Source: Treponema putidum
GTDB lineage: Bacteria; Spirochaetota; Spirochaetia; Treponematales; Treponemataceae
Reading direction: 5' to 3'
Length of the DNA stretch: 64,000 bases
NCBI RefSeq assembly: GCF_000755145.1
Contig: NZ_CP009228.1
Coordinates: 1,659,694-1,723,693 of the forward strand
Every line of letters begins with the position of its first letter. Positions within the stretch are counted from its first letter, which is position 1. Shown here piece by piece: positions 1-8,908 of the stretch. A program made the position numbers and the translations under genes. The notes beneath the pieces are model-generated. The model made no database searches and was not told where the DNA came from. It was given only the letters and a program-made list of their open reading frames with translations.

Positions 1-448
1 TAAGAGGAAATTTTATATTACTGTTACCTGCACGAATGTGTTTTATGGGAGAATCTTCTTTTCCAAAATAGCCGAAGGCTAAAGTACTTTTTTTATAGTC
101 ATCTTTATAAAGTGTTTCAAAATAAAACATTTTATTTAATAAAAGTAGTAGCGATAAATTTGCCTTTTGTTTAAATACACCCTGAAAAGAATTTACTTTT
201 GCATAACCTTCAAAAAATTCAAAACTTGAAAGCCCTAAAAATTCAATATCCCAAAAACCATCTAAAAAAAGAACAGTATTTTCCGAATCAAAATTTTTAA
301 AGTATTGGCCTGCTTTGTTTTCACCGGTTCTGTTTTTAATTAAATCGATACCAAAATCAATATCGGCACTTCCGTCATTTTCAAAACCATAGGCAGCCGT
401 CCATAAAAAAATAAAAATTATAAAGAAAGGTAAAATTTTATTTTTCAT
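1..448 (-). CDS. Secreted protein of unknown function, cut by the window edge
   Basis: The N-terminal 149 codons of a minus-strand gene are visible; the rest lies before base 1. Residues 1-21 form a clear signal peptide (MKNK, then a hydrophobic stretch ending TAAYG), so the product should be exported. The mature part is rich in Phe, Asp and Lys and shows no family I recognise. Its start codon overlaps the dinB stop as TAATG (446-450), so it is probably translated by coupling with dinB and belongs to the same operon. Confidence 0.7.
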   Translation of the reverse strand, partial: MKNKILPFFIIFIFLWTAAYGFENDGSADIDFGIDLIKNRTGENKAGQYFKNFDSENTVLFLDGFWDIEFLGLSSFEFFEGYAKVNSFQGVFKQKANLSLLLLLNKMFYFETLYKDDYKKSTLAFGYFGKEDSPIKHIRAGNSNIKFPL

Positions 449-1632
449 TACAAACCATCCTTATCGTTTTGTAAAAGACGAGCCGGTTTTAAAATATTCT
501 TACCTTCTTTTTTTGTAAGGGTATACATAGTTTCTTGCATCTTTCGTTTCTTTATATTTTTTTCACTATAAAAAAGTTCAGATTGAGCTTCGGGAATATC
601 GGCTTCAACATTCATGATACAAAGCCCCAATAATCTTATGGGTGTTTTATTATCGAATTTTTTATAAAAAAGTTCTTTTGCCCGCTCAAATAAGTCTTGA
701 GTATCATTGACAATGGAACCTGTAGATTGAATGGAAACGGTTGTAAAATCATTATATCGTATTTTTACTGAAACGGTTTTTCCTTTTATCTTTTCATCGA
801 AAATTCTATACATAATCTCCGATGCAAGATAAAAAAGAACATCATTTATATCTGCAGGAGAAAATAAGTCGTGTTCAAATGTCCGTTCCGTACTTATCGA
901 GTGCGATTTAACATCATCGTTAAAAACATCATAAAGCTCTCCTCTAACAGCTCTGTACAAAAAACTACCTGATGCATTTCCTAAAATACTTTGCAAAAGA
1001 TTTTCACTTGAATTAAAAATTTGAGGCACTGTAGTCAAACCTGCTGCAAGAAGTCTTTTCCGCGTTTTTCCTCCTATACCCCACACATCCTTTAAAGGAA
1101 GATTTTTCATAAAATCAATTTCTTCACCCGCCGGTACAATAAAAAGTCCGTCAGGTTTTGAGCGGCTTGAAGCTATCTTAGCAATATATTTAGTTTGAGC
1201 GCAACCTACCGAAACCGTTAAACCCGTTTTTTCTTTTATAGTTTTTTTTAATAGAAGTGCGGAATTTTTAGGAGTACCGAATATTTTTTCCATCCCAGTC
1301 ATATTTAAAAAAGCTTCATCAATAGAAAGTTGGTTTACCTCCGGACTAAAATCTTTAAATATAGTCATTACCTCTTTTGACTTTTCATGATACCGATCCA
1401 TGCGACATCTTAAAAATATGCCGTTCGGACAAAACTTTTTAGCCTGCAAAATAGGCATTGCAGAATGAACTCCGAATTTTCGAGCTTCATAAGAACAAGT
1501 TGAAACGACGCCTCTTTCCGATTGACCTCCCACAATTACAGGCTTACCTCGGTATTCGGGATTATCAAGCTGTTCAACTGAAGCAAAAAAAGCATCTATA
1601 TCAACATGGAAAAAAACTTTTCTGTTTGCCAT
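448..1632 (-). CDS. dinB: DNA polymerase IV (Y-family translesion polymerase)
   Basis: An error-prone Y-family polymerase that copies past damaged template bases in the cytoplasm. The N-terminal palm motif FHVDIDAFFASVEQ carries the first metal-binding Asp, and SIDEAFLNMT (near residue 103) carries the catalytic Asp-Glu pair. The VWGIGGKTRKRL stretch matches the helix-hairpin-helix thumb region, and a little-finger domain follows. I start at the second Met (MANRKV, 394 aa). An AGGAG lies 6 nt before it, inside the end of the upstream gene, and the family begins just before this motif. A longer start at 1647 is possible but lacks that spacing. It sits between the 649-aa membrane protein (stop 2 nt upstream) and the secreted protein (TAATG overlap), so it is mid-operon. 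Confidence 0.93.
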   Translation of the reverse strand: MANRKVFFHVDIDAFFASVEQLDNPEYRGKPVIVGGQSERGVVSTCSYEARKFGVHSAMPILQAKKFCPNGIFLRCRMDRYHEKSKEVMTIFKDFSPEVNQLSIDEAFLNMTGMEKIFGTPKNSALLLKKTIKEKTGLTVSVGCAQTKYIAKIASSRSKPDGLFIVPAGEEIDFMKNLPLKDVWGIGGKTRKRLLAAGLTTVPQIFNSSENLLQSILGNASGSFLYRAVRGELYDVFNDDVKSHSISTERTFEHDLFSPADINDVLFYLASEIMYRIFDEKIKGKTVSVKIRYNDFTTVSIQSTGSIVNDTQDLFERAKELFYKKFDNKTPIRLLGLCIMNVEADIPEAQSELFYSEKNIKKRKMQETMYTLTKKEGKNILKPARLLQNDKDGL

Positions 1633-1633
1633 A

Positions 1634-3583
1634 TTAAGCTCCTGCATCGGGCAACAAATCGAATTCTTTTATGACATGAAAAATTAATTTTTTGTTTTTT
1701 AAATTTTCATTTGAAATTTCAAAAACAGGACTGATAGGATTATCATAAAACCATGCAAGTATTTTTACGTGCAAAACAGCATTTTTTTCTCCCGAAAATT
1801 TTATAGAAAAAGGTTCAGTCAAATTAATAGGTGAAACAAATTCAGCACTTCTTCCCTCATCCGATTTTTTAAATTCCATAGTTGCTTCATAAATAGGGAA
1901 ACCATCCGTACGGCTTATAATAACCTGTATAACAGCTGCCCTAATCTTAGGAACAATATTTACCTCACCTATTACACGCTCAAGATAATTTTCTGTTTTC
2001 GCCTGTACCTTAATAAAATCAGCATCTCCAATACCGGATAACTCAGGAACTTGTTCATCTGCATCAATATCCTGAGAGACGGTTTTTATATTTGAGATGA
2101 CAGATATATATTTATTTCCGTTTTCAATATTATATAAAATAAATTCATCCGTATTTTTAGGATGTAAAAACTTAGGATAAATTAAAATAAGAACAATAAG
2201 AGATACTGTGATAAAAGTTATTGCTCCTGATACAATGAACGGTATAGATTTTGCTTTAGGCCGTTCTTTTTGTAACTGCATGAAAAACCTTATAAGCATC
2301 AAAGTATATGGAAGAATAAACATTGATGTTAAAATATGATCGGAATAAAATAAAACATTAGTAAGATTATCTTTAATAAATATTATATCTGAAAAATGAT
2401 ATATAAATAATAAAATATATAATATAAAAAATATTATTTGTGCATATATTTTTTGAAAATGATAAGAAATAAAAGATAAAATATACATCTCCAATAGTAT
2501 AATTGTTAATGATAAATTGACTCTCGAAAAGATAAATATATTAAGAAAGCACACAATGCTTGCCAAATATCCATAGATAAAAATATTACTAGGCATTTTC
2601 GCATATTTACTTATGTACGCAAACAAAGATATTATTAATGATGCAAATAAAAATTTTAAAAATATTGCTCCAAGAGGCAAAAGGTTAATAGATTCTTCAA
2701 AACCGAATTTAAAAGAAAAAACACGAAGAGCAAAATATTCTCCTATATAAAGAGCAAATAAATTGATTATAAAAAAGAAAACAGGAACTCTCCAAAGAAC
2801 TACAAGGTCTTTAATATTTCTCTCCCGTTTTTTTCCAAATAAAAAACTGAATATAAATATATAAAAAAGAGCCGATAAAGCAACAGCCATTATTAAAATT
2901 ACTAATGTATTTTCATTTATAATTATAAGACCGAATATTTTTTTTATATTATAATGCATATCCCATTCCGATGGAATTCCATTGGAATAAATATTTATTA
3001 AGGATTTTAGAGTTGGCCTGATATCCGAATTGTAAGATATTTTAATTGCAGGAATATTTTCTTTTAAATATTCAGATAAAATATCATCGGTTATTATTCC
3101 AAGACGGTACAAAGTAATATTATTGTATTTAAACTCAAAAGGAATACTTTGTTTTTCTAAAATTTCTTTTAAATCTTTTAGCATCCATGGCGGACAGGTT
3201 TTTTTTTCACCTCCCGGAGTTAATACAGCTTTATCCGGCAGGCCGTCAGATAAAATAAAAACAACAGCGGCCTTATTTTCATTTATTTTTGAAATAAGTT
3301 TTTTTGTATTTTGGGATTCTATTATATCAATACTTTCAGGGAGATTAGGAAAGTCATTATCGGTAATTGCAATTATAACACGTGTTTGAAGAGGTGCTTC
3401 CTTTAACTCTTTTACAAAATTTTCTAAGAGCTGTGTAGAAAATGTCGGTTCATTATTTTGATTCCTTGCAGCAGTAAACACAATAACATTTTCAGTTTTA
3501 GGTCCTAATTCATAAATTGTATTTTCGGAATAAATATGCAGTGTGAGAAAAAACAATAAAATTAAACAGAAGTTTTTTTTCAA
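1634..3583 (-). CDS. Large multi-pass membrane protein, function unknown
   Basis: 649 aa. Residues 1-19 are a signal peptide. A soluble N-terminal domain follows (about 20-215) with alternating hydrophobic strands such as VIVFTAAR and AAVVFILSDGLPD, which resembles a Rossmann or VWA-like fold without a complete MIDAS motif. About eight transmembrane segments then run from residue 220 to 465, and a beta-rich C-terminal domain (about 475-649) follows the last one. The layout (outer domain, membrane bundle, outer domain) suggests an envelope protein, but I do not recognise a family. It is the promoter-proximal partner of dinB and is preceded closely by the J-domain gene. Confidence 0.75.
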   Translation of the reverse strand: MKKNFCLILLFFLTLHIYSENTIYELGPKTENVIVFTAARNQNNEPTFSTQLLENFVKELKEAPLQTRVIIAITDNDFPNLPESIDIIESQNTKKLISKINENKAAVVFILSDGLPDKAVLTPGGEKKTCPPWMLKDLKEILEKQSIPFEFKYNNITLYRLGIITDDILSEYLKENIPAIKISYNSDIRPTLKSLINIYSNGIPSEWDMHYNIKKIFGLIIINENTLVILIMAVALSALFYIFIFSFLFGKKRERNIKDLVVLWRVPVFFFIINLFALYIGEYFALRVFSFKFGFEESINLLPLGAIFLKFLFASLIISLFAYISKYAKMPSNIFIYGYLASIVCFLNIFIFSRVNLSLTIILLEMYILSFISYHFQKIYAQIIFFILYILLFIYHFSDIIFIKDNLTNVLFYSDHILTSMFILPYTLMLIRFFMQLQKERPKAKSIPFIVSGAITFITVSLIVLILIYPKFLHPKNTDEFILYNIENGNKYISVISNIKTVSQDIDADEQVPELSGIGDADFIKVQAKTENYLERVIGEVNIVPKIRAAVIQVIISRTDGFPIYEATMEFKKSDEGRSAEFVSPINLTEPFSIKFSGEKNAVLHVKILAWFYDNPISPVFEISNENLKNKKLIFHVIKEFDLLPDAGA

Positions 3584-3594
3584 TCTAAAATTCC

Positions 3595-4008
3595 TTATGA
3601 ATTTAAGTCTTTTTCGGATAAAATCTTTCCTGTCTTAAACCAAGTCTCTATTTTTCGATAAGAATTATTGATACGCCTTATTATCATATTTGCCTCAGTC
3701 TGCTTTGACGGCGAATTTTGCAAATCAGGATGATGTTTTTTTATTAAACGCTTCCATGACTTTTTACATTCATCCAAGGGTACTCCCGGTAAAACGTTTA
3801 AAACTGCAAAGTCTTCAATCAATTCGGGAGGAACAGGGATGCTCTTTACTGATTTATCTATCTTAGGCGGAGGGCGCCTCTCCATCCGTCCTCCCATAGT
3901 GCGGTAGCGTCCGTTTGATCTTTGAGTTGCAGCCTTAAAAGGATCTTCATCCGAGGTAAGAGCATCCCGCAAAATATTCCCCATATCATTATAATAATTC
4001 TTACTCAT
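3595..4008 (-). CDS. J-domain (DnaJ-like) protein
   Basis: 137 aa. The C-terminal half (about residues 70-125) is a J domain with the HPD tripeptide (KKHHPDLQN) between helices II and III, the element that stimulates DnaK ATPase. The N-terminal 65 residues are basic, Arg-rich and probably disordered. There is no zinc-finger or substrate-binding domain, so this is a small type III co-chaperone, not DnaJ itself. The start follows AGGAAATAAGATATG, whose TAA is the stop of the neuB SAF-domain frame, so the gene is in the neuB operon. Confidence 0.82.
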   Translation of the reverse strand: MSKNYYNDMGNILRDALTSDEDPFKAATQRSNGRYRTMGGRMERRPPPKIDKSVKSIPVPPELIEDFAVLNVLPGVPLDECKKSWKRLIKKHHPDLQNSPSKQTEANMIIRRINNSYRKIETWFKTGKILSEKDLNS

Positions 4009-4011
4009 ATC

Positions 4012-5150
4012 TTATTTCCTTGTAAGAAAATCTTGCATTAAAAGACCGTCACCGGCTTTAACTGATTTTTGTAAAACGGCACCGATAAAACTATCAAACA
4101 TATCAGGCACCTCTCCTACCGATAAAATTTTTTCCGTTCTTAAAACGGCTATATCCTTATCGGTTATGATCTCTCCCTTTTTTAAATCTTGCAGATAATG
4201 AATAGACCTATTTGTGCGGCCGTAATTTTTACTTTCCGCTAGACTTAATTTTTTTCTCCCGATCCGATAACTTCATTTATAAATTTTAAAGAATAATTTA
4301 ATGTTGTTAAATCCTCTATGATTTCATCACAAGTTTTTTTAGAAAAGGAATTTATAGAAGAACACATTTTTTTAAACATTTCAGGCTCTAAGGCAACAGG
4401 ATCATCCAAGCCCTTTTCATTGCGGGACAGGCAAATATGTTTTTCTATTATAAAGCCTCCTGATGCAAGCGTTAAGGCCGGCACTAAAACCGGATCTAAA
4501 GAGTGATCGCTTACTCCGCAAGCAATACCGAAAATACGGCTCAAATTTTTAACCACAGAAACATTGTATTCCTTTTCCGGAGCAGGATAAGATGTAATAC
4601 AGTGAAGCAGGGCAAGGCTCAAGTCTTTATTTTCGGAATGTAAAACGGTCAAAGCTGTTTCAATATCTTTTAAAAGAGAAACTCCGCTCGATAAAATCAT
4701 AGGAATATTAAATCGGGCGCAATATTTTAAAAGCTGCACATAATTAAGCTCAGGTGAGGCTATTTTTATAAAATCAGGTTTAAGAGAAACAAGCTCTGCA
4801 GCTGATCTAAGTCCGAAGGGACTGGCCGAAAACAAAAGTTTTTTTGATCGGCTGTATTCGGCAAGCTCTTTATAAAAACTTACAGGAACTTCTAAACTTT
4901 TAAAACGCTCATATAGGGGAATCTTACCCGTAGGTAAATCTACATATCCCGTATTAGGATGAAGAATTTCATCGGCATAAACAATTTGAAATTTTACAGC
5001 CCTTGCTCCGGCTTCTTTAGCTGCATCTATCAACTTTATGGCTCTTTCAATAGATCCGTTATGGCTTGTTCCTATTTCGGCAATTGTAAGAGGATTTTTT
5101 ATTGAAAAAATTTCCGAACCGAGCCTAAACTCTTCATATTTATTATTCAT
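4012..5150 (-). pseudogene. neuB: N-acetylneuraminate (sialic acid) synthase family, split by a one-base frameshift
   Basis: NeuB-type enzymes condense phosphoenolpyruvate with an N-acetylated amino sugar to make sialic or related nonulosonic acids. The first frame (4245-5150, 301 aa) holds the whole TIM barrel: IAEIGTSHNGS, KFQIVYADEI, ASPELNYVQLLKYC and a metal-ligand SDHSLDP. It stops after VIGSGEKN. The adjacent frame (4012 to about 4250) continues with SLAESKNYGRTNRS and ends in a typical SAF (antifreeze-like) domain with DLKKGEIITDKDIAVLR. The frames meet in a run of seven A on the coding strand (4249-4255). One more A gives GEKKLSLAES and a normal 379-aa protein. In the family the SAF domain reaches over the partner's active site, so the truncated form should be inactive. 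Whether this is decay, slippage or a base-calling error cannot be told here. Confidence 0.9.
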
Positions 5151-5229
5151 AATATCCGTAGAATATTACATTAAATTTTAAAAAAAAACAAGATGAAAAA
5201 ATTTAAAATCTTGATTTCAGTTTTATATT

Positions 5230-5580
5230 TTACTTTTTTTCGACGGATAAAAAAACCTTGTTCGGCAGGCAGGCATTCCAATCGCCGTGATTTTTCAATT
5301 TCGGAGCTGTTATACAGGTTTTATTTAAACAAGTTGAGCTGACGACAAAGGCTTCATTTTTTTCTATTCTGATATTTACAGGCCCTGTTTCTCCTTCAAC
5401 TTCAAAAGATATATCAGTATCCATAGGATATATCCAATTCCCTTTCGGTGTATGTACCGATAGGTAGAGGGTAGAGTTATCTGCAGAATATATAAAAAGT
5501 GACGTTAATGTTATAAATGCAACAATTATAGCAAAAATTATAATATCAAAAGTTTTAACCTTATTAAAAAACTTTTTCAT
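5230..5580 (-). CDS. NusG domain II-containing membrane-anchored protein
   Basis: 116 aa. An N-terminal membrane anchor (about residues 12-34) is followed by a beta-rich domain. Its signature, a Cys-containing loop (SSTCLNKTCI) and then ACLPNKVFLSV, matches the stand-alone NusG_II (DUF1312-like) family, usually exported and of unknown role. The start overlaps the end of the patatin gene by 17 nt, so the two are co-transcribed. Related proteins often sit beside redox or quinone-linked genes, but nothing here supports such a role. Confidence 0.78.
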   Translation of the reverse strand: MKKFFNKVKTFDIIIFAIIVAFITLTSLFIYSADNSTLYLSVHTPKGNWIYPMDTDISFEVEGETGPVNIRIEKNEAFVVSSTCLNKTCITAPKLKNHGDWNACLPNKVFLSVEKK

Positions 5581-6475
5581 TCTTTAACCTTTTAACAGTC
5601 TTTTTCATCATTCTTTTACGGTTTAAAAAGCCTGAAAGCCCGTTTTGAAAAAATTCAAGGAGCTCTTTTTTATTATTCATAGTTATGGAATATCCCATCT
5701 GAATTTGGTATAGAGGATCTGAAAAATCATGCGAAACCTTATCGGTGTCAATATCGAGAATATGGGTCGGAGTATTACATTCTCTATAACAGGATTTTAT
5801 TGAAGCTACTTCCAAACATCTTGTTAAAACTGAAATTGAAGAATCTATATCATTATTATTTATAGACTTAAAGGTTCCAAGCGTTACAGCCAAAATATTT
5901 TTAAAGCCCTTTTGTTTAGCAATCCAAACAGGTGTATTGTTTTTTACACAACCGTCTACAAAAAGTTTTCCGTTATAATTAAACGGTGCAAAAAAACCGG
6001 GATAGGAGTATGAAGCTCTCATAGCGTCAGCCAAAAATCCCTTATCAAAAACCACTTCGTTCCCTTCACATAAATCTGTTGCATTGCAATAGAAAGGAAT
6101 CTTAAGCTGGTCAAAGGTTTGATAACAGGAAAGTTTTTTAAAAAGAGTTAAACTCCTTTCGCCTGAATCCGCCCCTTGATGAGAAATTAAATTATTTAAG
6201 CCCACTCCGATTTGCAATATTTTTGTGAGTTTAGTTATACCGAATCCTAAATGAGAGGCATCGAGGTAGTCGGTTAATTCAAAATCGTTTGAAAAGAAAG
6301 AAACCATCTCATCTACTGTCATGCCTGAAGCATATAGGCCGCCGATAATCGCCCCCATAGAACATCCGACAATACAATTAGGAAGCGGATATTCTAATTC
6401 TTCAAGAGCTTTAAACATTCCAATGTAGGCAAGGCCCTTTGCGCCTCCGCCCGATAAAACCAATGCCCATTCCAT
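5564..6475 (-). CDS. Patatin-like phospholipase
   Basis: 303 aa. A serine acyl hydrolase of the RssA/patatin family. The oxyanion-hole motif is SGGGAKGLAYIG at residues 8-19. The nucleophile elbow is GCSMGA (Ser near 40), and the catalytic Asp is in FVDGCVKNNTP (near 172), which completes the Ser-Asp dyad. There is no signal peptide, so it should act on membrane lipids from the cytoplasmic side. The length and motif order are normal. It overlaps the NusG-II gene downstream. Confidence 0.9.
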   Translation of the reverse strand: MEWALVLSGGGAKGLAYIGMFKALEELEYPLPNCIVGCSMGAIIGGLYASGMTVDEMVSFFSNDFELTDYLDASHLGFGITKLTKILQIGVGLNNLISHQGADSGERSLTLFKKLSCYQTFDQLKIPFYCNATDLCEGNEVVFDKGFLADAMRASYSYPGFFAPFNYNGKLFVDGCVKNNTPVWIAKQKGFKNILAVTLGTFKSINNNDIDSSISVLTRCLEVASIKSCYRECNTPTHILDIDTDKVSHDFSDPLYQIQMGYSITMNNKKELLEFFQNGLSGFLNRKRMMKKTVKRLKNEKVF

Positions 6476-6519
6476 AATGTAATTATATCTATATTTTTAA
6501 ATTTATGCTAGACTAAACT

Positions 6520-7245
6520 TTACAATAAAGCGGCAATTTTATCGGGATAATCCGTTATAATTGAATCCAGCCCCGTTCTTAAAACTTGAGAATAGTCCGT
6601 TTGGATTGAACCGAACCAAGCATTAACCCTAATGCCTTCATTATGAAGCTCATCTACAAATTCTTTTGTAAGCCTATATGCAGGAGGATGATAACATTCT
6701 ATGCCATACTTCTTTAAGTAATCGGCCGGATGCAAATCCCAAGAATCAACTAAAAAGCCGCATACAAGAGAAGAATCTATCTTTTTCATCCTCAAAACAC
6801 TTTCATGATTAAAAGAAGAAATAATACATTTGTCTTGCAGATTATATTTTTTTAAAAGAGCATATACGGTTTCTTCTATACCCGGATATTCAAATACACC
6901 GGTTTTTAATTCAATGTTAGAAATAATATCCTTATCCTTTATAAAATCAAAATACTCTTCAAGACAAGGAATCTTTTCATCCAAAGGTTTTGAGCTTTTA
7001 AAATTTGCTGCGGCATTTATTTTTTTTAGCTCGGCAAAAGAAAAATCTTTTACAAGACCTGAAGCATTACATGTTCTATCCAACGCTTCATCATGAATGA
7101 TAATAGGAACACCGTCAGAAGAAAGATGAACATCAAATTCTATACCGTCAACGCCTGAGTCCGCAGCTTTAGAAAAAGCAAGCATCGTGTTTTCAGGATA
7201 CTTACTGCGGAAACCTCTATGTGCAAAATTAAGAGTTTTAAACAT
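6520..7245 (-). CDS. ugpQ: Glycerophosphodiester phosphodiesterase
   Basis: About 241 aa. Hydrolyses glycerophosphodiesters to glycerol-3-phosphate and an alcohol. The N-terminal FAHRGFRSKYPENT carries the catalytic His-Arg, and IEFDVHLSSDGVPIIIHDE carries the Glu/Asp metal ligands and the second catalytic His. The C-terminal NAWFGS and GLDSIITDYPD are typical of the family. I start at the Met at 7245: a GGAGG lies just upstream within the end of the previous gene, whose TAA abuts the ATG. No signal peptide is seen, so it is probably cytosolic. The ugpQ symbol is by family only. Confidence 0.88.
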   Translation of the reverse strand: MFKTLNFAHRGFRSKYPENTMLAFSKAADSGVDGIEFDVHLSSDGVPIIIHDEALDRTCNASGLVKDFSFAELKKINAAANFKSSKPLDEKIPCLEEYFDFIKDKDIISNIELKTGVFEYPGIEETVYALLKKYNLQDKCIISSFNHESVLRMKKIDSSLVCGFLVDSWDLHPADYLKKYGIECYHPPAYRLTKEFVDELHNEGIRVNAWFGSIQTDYSQVLRTGLDSIITDYPDKIAALL

Positions 7246-7246
7246 A

Positions 7247-8041
7247 TTACCAACCTCCCGAAGCACCGCCTCCGCCGAAGCTGCCTCCGCCTCCTGAAAA
7301 GCCTCCGCCTGAAAAACCGCCTCCTGACGATCTTCCTATCGAACCGCCGAAAAAAGAACTTCTTGAAGATGATCTTCCGCTAAAAGGACGTCCGGCTCTG
7401 CCTCTTCGAGAAAGCAAGTAAAATATCCAAAAAAGCCCGCCCGGAGAAAATCTTGAAATTAAAATATAGACACAAATTAAAAACAATAAAACCGGAGGAA
7501 ATCCGTCTTCATCATCTTCATCTGATGCATTGATTTCTTTTAAGAGGCTTTCATCTTCTGAGGCATAAGCCGCCATAGCCTTAAGCCCGTCATAAATTCC
7601 TTCACCGTAATTACCCGAACGGAACTGAGGGGCAATAATACTTCGGATGATTTGACCGCTTCGGGAATCGGTTAGATTTTCTTCAAGTCCATAACCTACT
7701 TCAATACGGAGTTTTTTATCGTTAACTGCAACAACTAAAATAGCTCCTGAGTCTTTTTCTTTAGAACCGAGCTTCCATTCTTCAGCAACCTGCATAGAAT
7801 AATCTTCGATAGATTCGCCTTCTAAGGATGGAATTATCAGAGCCGCTATTTGAATTTGAGACCTATTGTTTAAATCCAAAAGAAAATTTTCTATTTTTTC
7901 GGATTCGTCCCTCGAAAGGATTCCGGCTTTGTCAACCACAGGACCGGAAAGCGGAGGAACAGCTAAGCCGAAAGAATTAAAATTATAAAAGATAAAAAAG
8001 CATAAAACAATTATCTTTTTTAAGATTTTATCTTTTTGCAT
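7247..8041 (-). CDS. TPM-domain (YgcG-like) membrane protein
   Basis: 264 aa. It has a signal peptide (about 1-28). The TPM domain (about 32-160) contains VDKAGILSRDE, QIQIAALIIPS, and GYGLEENLTD followed by RSGQIIRSIIAPQFRSGNYG. A transmembrane helix (about 178-205) and a flexible tail of Ser/Gly repeats ending GGGASGGW complete it. The tail is characteristic of this family. TPM proteins are often paired with LemA, as here, where the lemA stop is only 6 nt upstream. The role is probably in the envelope; a phosphatase activity is reported for some plant members but is not implied here. Confidence 0.9.
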   Translation of the reverse strand: MQKDKILKKIIVLCFFIFYNFNSFGLAVPPLSGPVVDKAGILSRDESEKIENFLLDLNNRSQIQIAALIIPSLEGESIEDYSMQVAEEWKLGSKEKDSGAILVVAVNDKKLRIEVGYGLEENLTDSRSGQIIRSIIAPQFRSGNYGEGIYDGLKAMAAYASEDESLLKEINASDEDDEDGFPPVLLFLICVYILISRFSPGGLFWIFYLLSRRGRAGRPFSGRSSSRSSFFGGSIGRSSGGGFSGGGFSGGGGSFGGGGASGGW

Positions 8042-8046
8042 AATTT

Positions 8047-8655
8047 TTAGAAGTTTACCTTAGGAGCGGATGAGGCTTGATCATCAGCTTTAAAATAAGC
8101 CTTTTCCCTAAAACCGTTCATATTGGCAATAATAGAACGAGGAAATTGTCTTATATAAACATTGTATGATTGAACGGCTTCATTATATCTTTTTCGTTCA
8201 ACGGCAATGCGGTTTTCGGTTCCTTCAAGCTGAGTTTGTAAATCCATAAAATTTTGATTTGCCTTTAACTCAGGATAGTTTTCGGTAATAACAAGTAAAC
8301 GCTGTAAAGCCGCTCCAAGCTCGCTTTGGGCTTGTTGAAATTTTTCAAAGGATTCGGGATTATTTAAAACCTCATCTGAAACTTGCATAACACCGCCGGC
8401 CTTAGACCTTGCTTCTGCAATATCCGTAAAGACCTTTGCCTCATGGCTTGCGTAGCCTTTTACGGTATTTACCAAATTGGGAATTAAATCAAAACGCCTT
8501 TGATAAACATTTTCTACCTGGCTCCATGCAGACTTTACCTCTTCTTCTGCTTTAATAATAGAATTATATGTTCCTACAAAAAAATTATATAAGCCGAACG
8601 CTAAAACAAGAACAACAGCCAAAATAATTAATCCGGTTTTTAAACCCTTGCTCAT
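8047..8655 (-). CDS. lemA: LemA family protein
   Basis: 202 aa from the Met at 8655, which has AGGAG 5 nt upstream; the open frame extends further but without a ribosome-binding site. One N-terminal transmembrane helix (about residues 6-27) is followed by a long helical domain. That domain carries the family motifs NSIIKAEEEVKSAWSQVEN, RRFDLIPNLVNTVKGYASHE and YNEAVQSYN. The bulk is predicted outside or on the cytoplasmic side of the inner membrane. It is the first gene of a lemA-TPM-GDPD-patatin-NusG_II chain. Confidence 0.92.
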   Translation of the reverse strand: MSKGLKTGLIILAVVLVLAFGLYNFFVGTYNSIIKAEEEVKSAWSQVENVYQRRFDLIPNLVNTVKGYASHEAKVFTDIAEARSKAGGVMQVSDEVLNNPESFEKFQQAQSELGAALQRLLVITENYPELKANQNFMDLQTQLEGTENRIAVERKRYNEAVQSYNVYIRQFPRSIIANMNGFREKAYFKADDQASSAPKVNF

Positions 8656-8706
8656 AACAACTCCTGATAAAATATTAAAATAAGTTATATTTAATCTAAC
8701 AAATTT

Positions 8707-8756
8707 TATATAAAAAAACAAGTAGAAGGCAATAATGCAAATTACAGTCTTCTATT
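8707..8756. repeat. Inverted repeat between lemA and argS
   Basis: Arms AAACAAGTAGAAG and CTTCTATTTGTTT are complementary except for one position, around a loop of about 20 nt. It lies in the divergent lemA/argS spacer. It may be a transcription-factor site or an mRNA hairpin in the lemA leader; nothing else supports either. Confidence 0.4.
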
Positions 8757-8870
8757 TGTTTATAAATGCTTTTATATTTTTGCAGTTGCGAAAATAAGAA
8801 ACAAAAAAACGACTGCTGAATTTTTTACCGCTTACTTTAACATAAAATTTTTACATTACCTTAACCCCGA

Positions 8871-8899
8871 TTGAAAACTTTTAAAAAATCCGTTATACT
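8871..8899 (+). promoter_or_regulatory. Sigma70-type promoter of argS
   Basis: TTGAAA (8871-8876), 17-nt spacer, TATACT (8894-8899), 10 nt before the argS ATG. That leaves a very short leader, and no Shine-Dalgarno is visible between the -10 box and the start codon. Confidence 0.6.
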
Positions 8900-8908
8900 C
8901 CGTATCTT

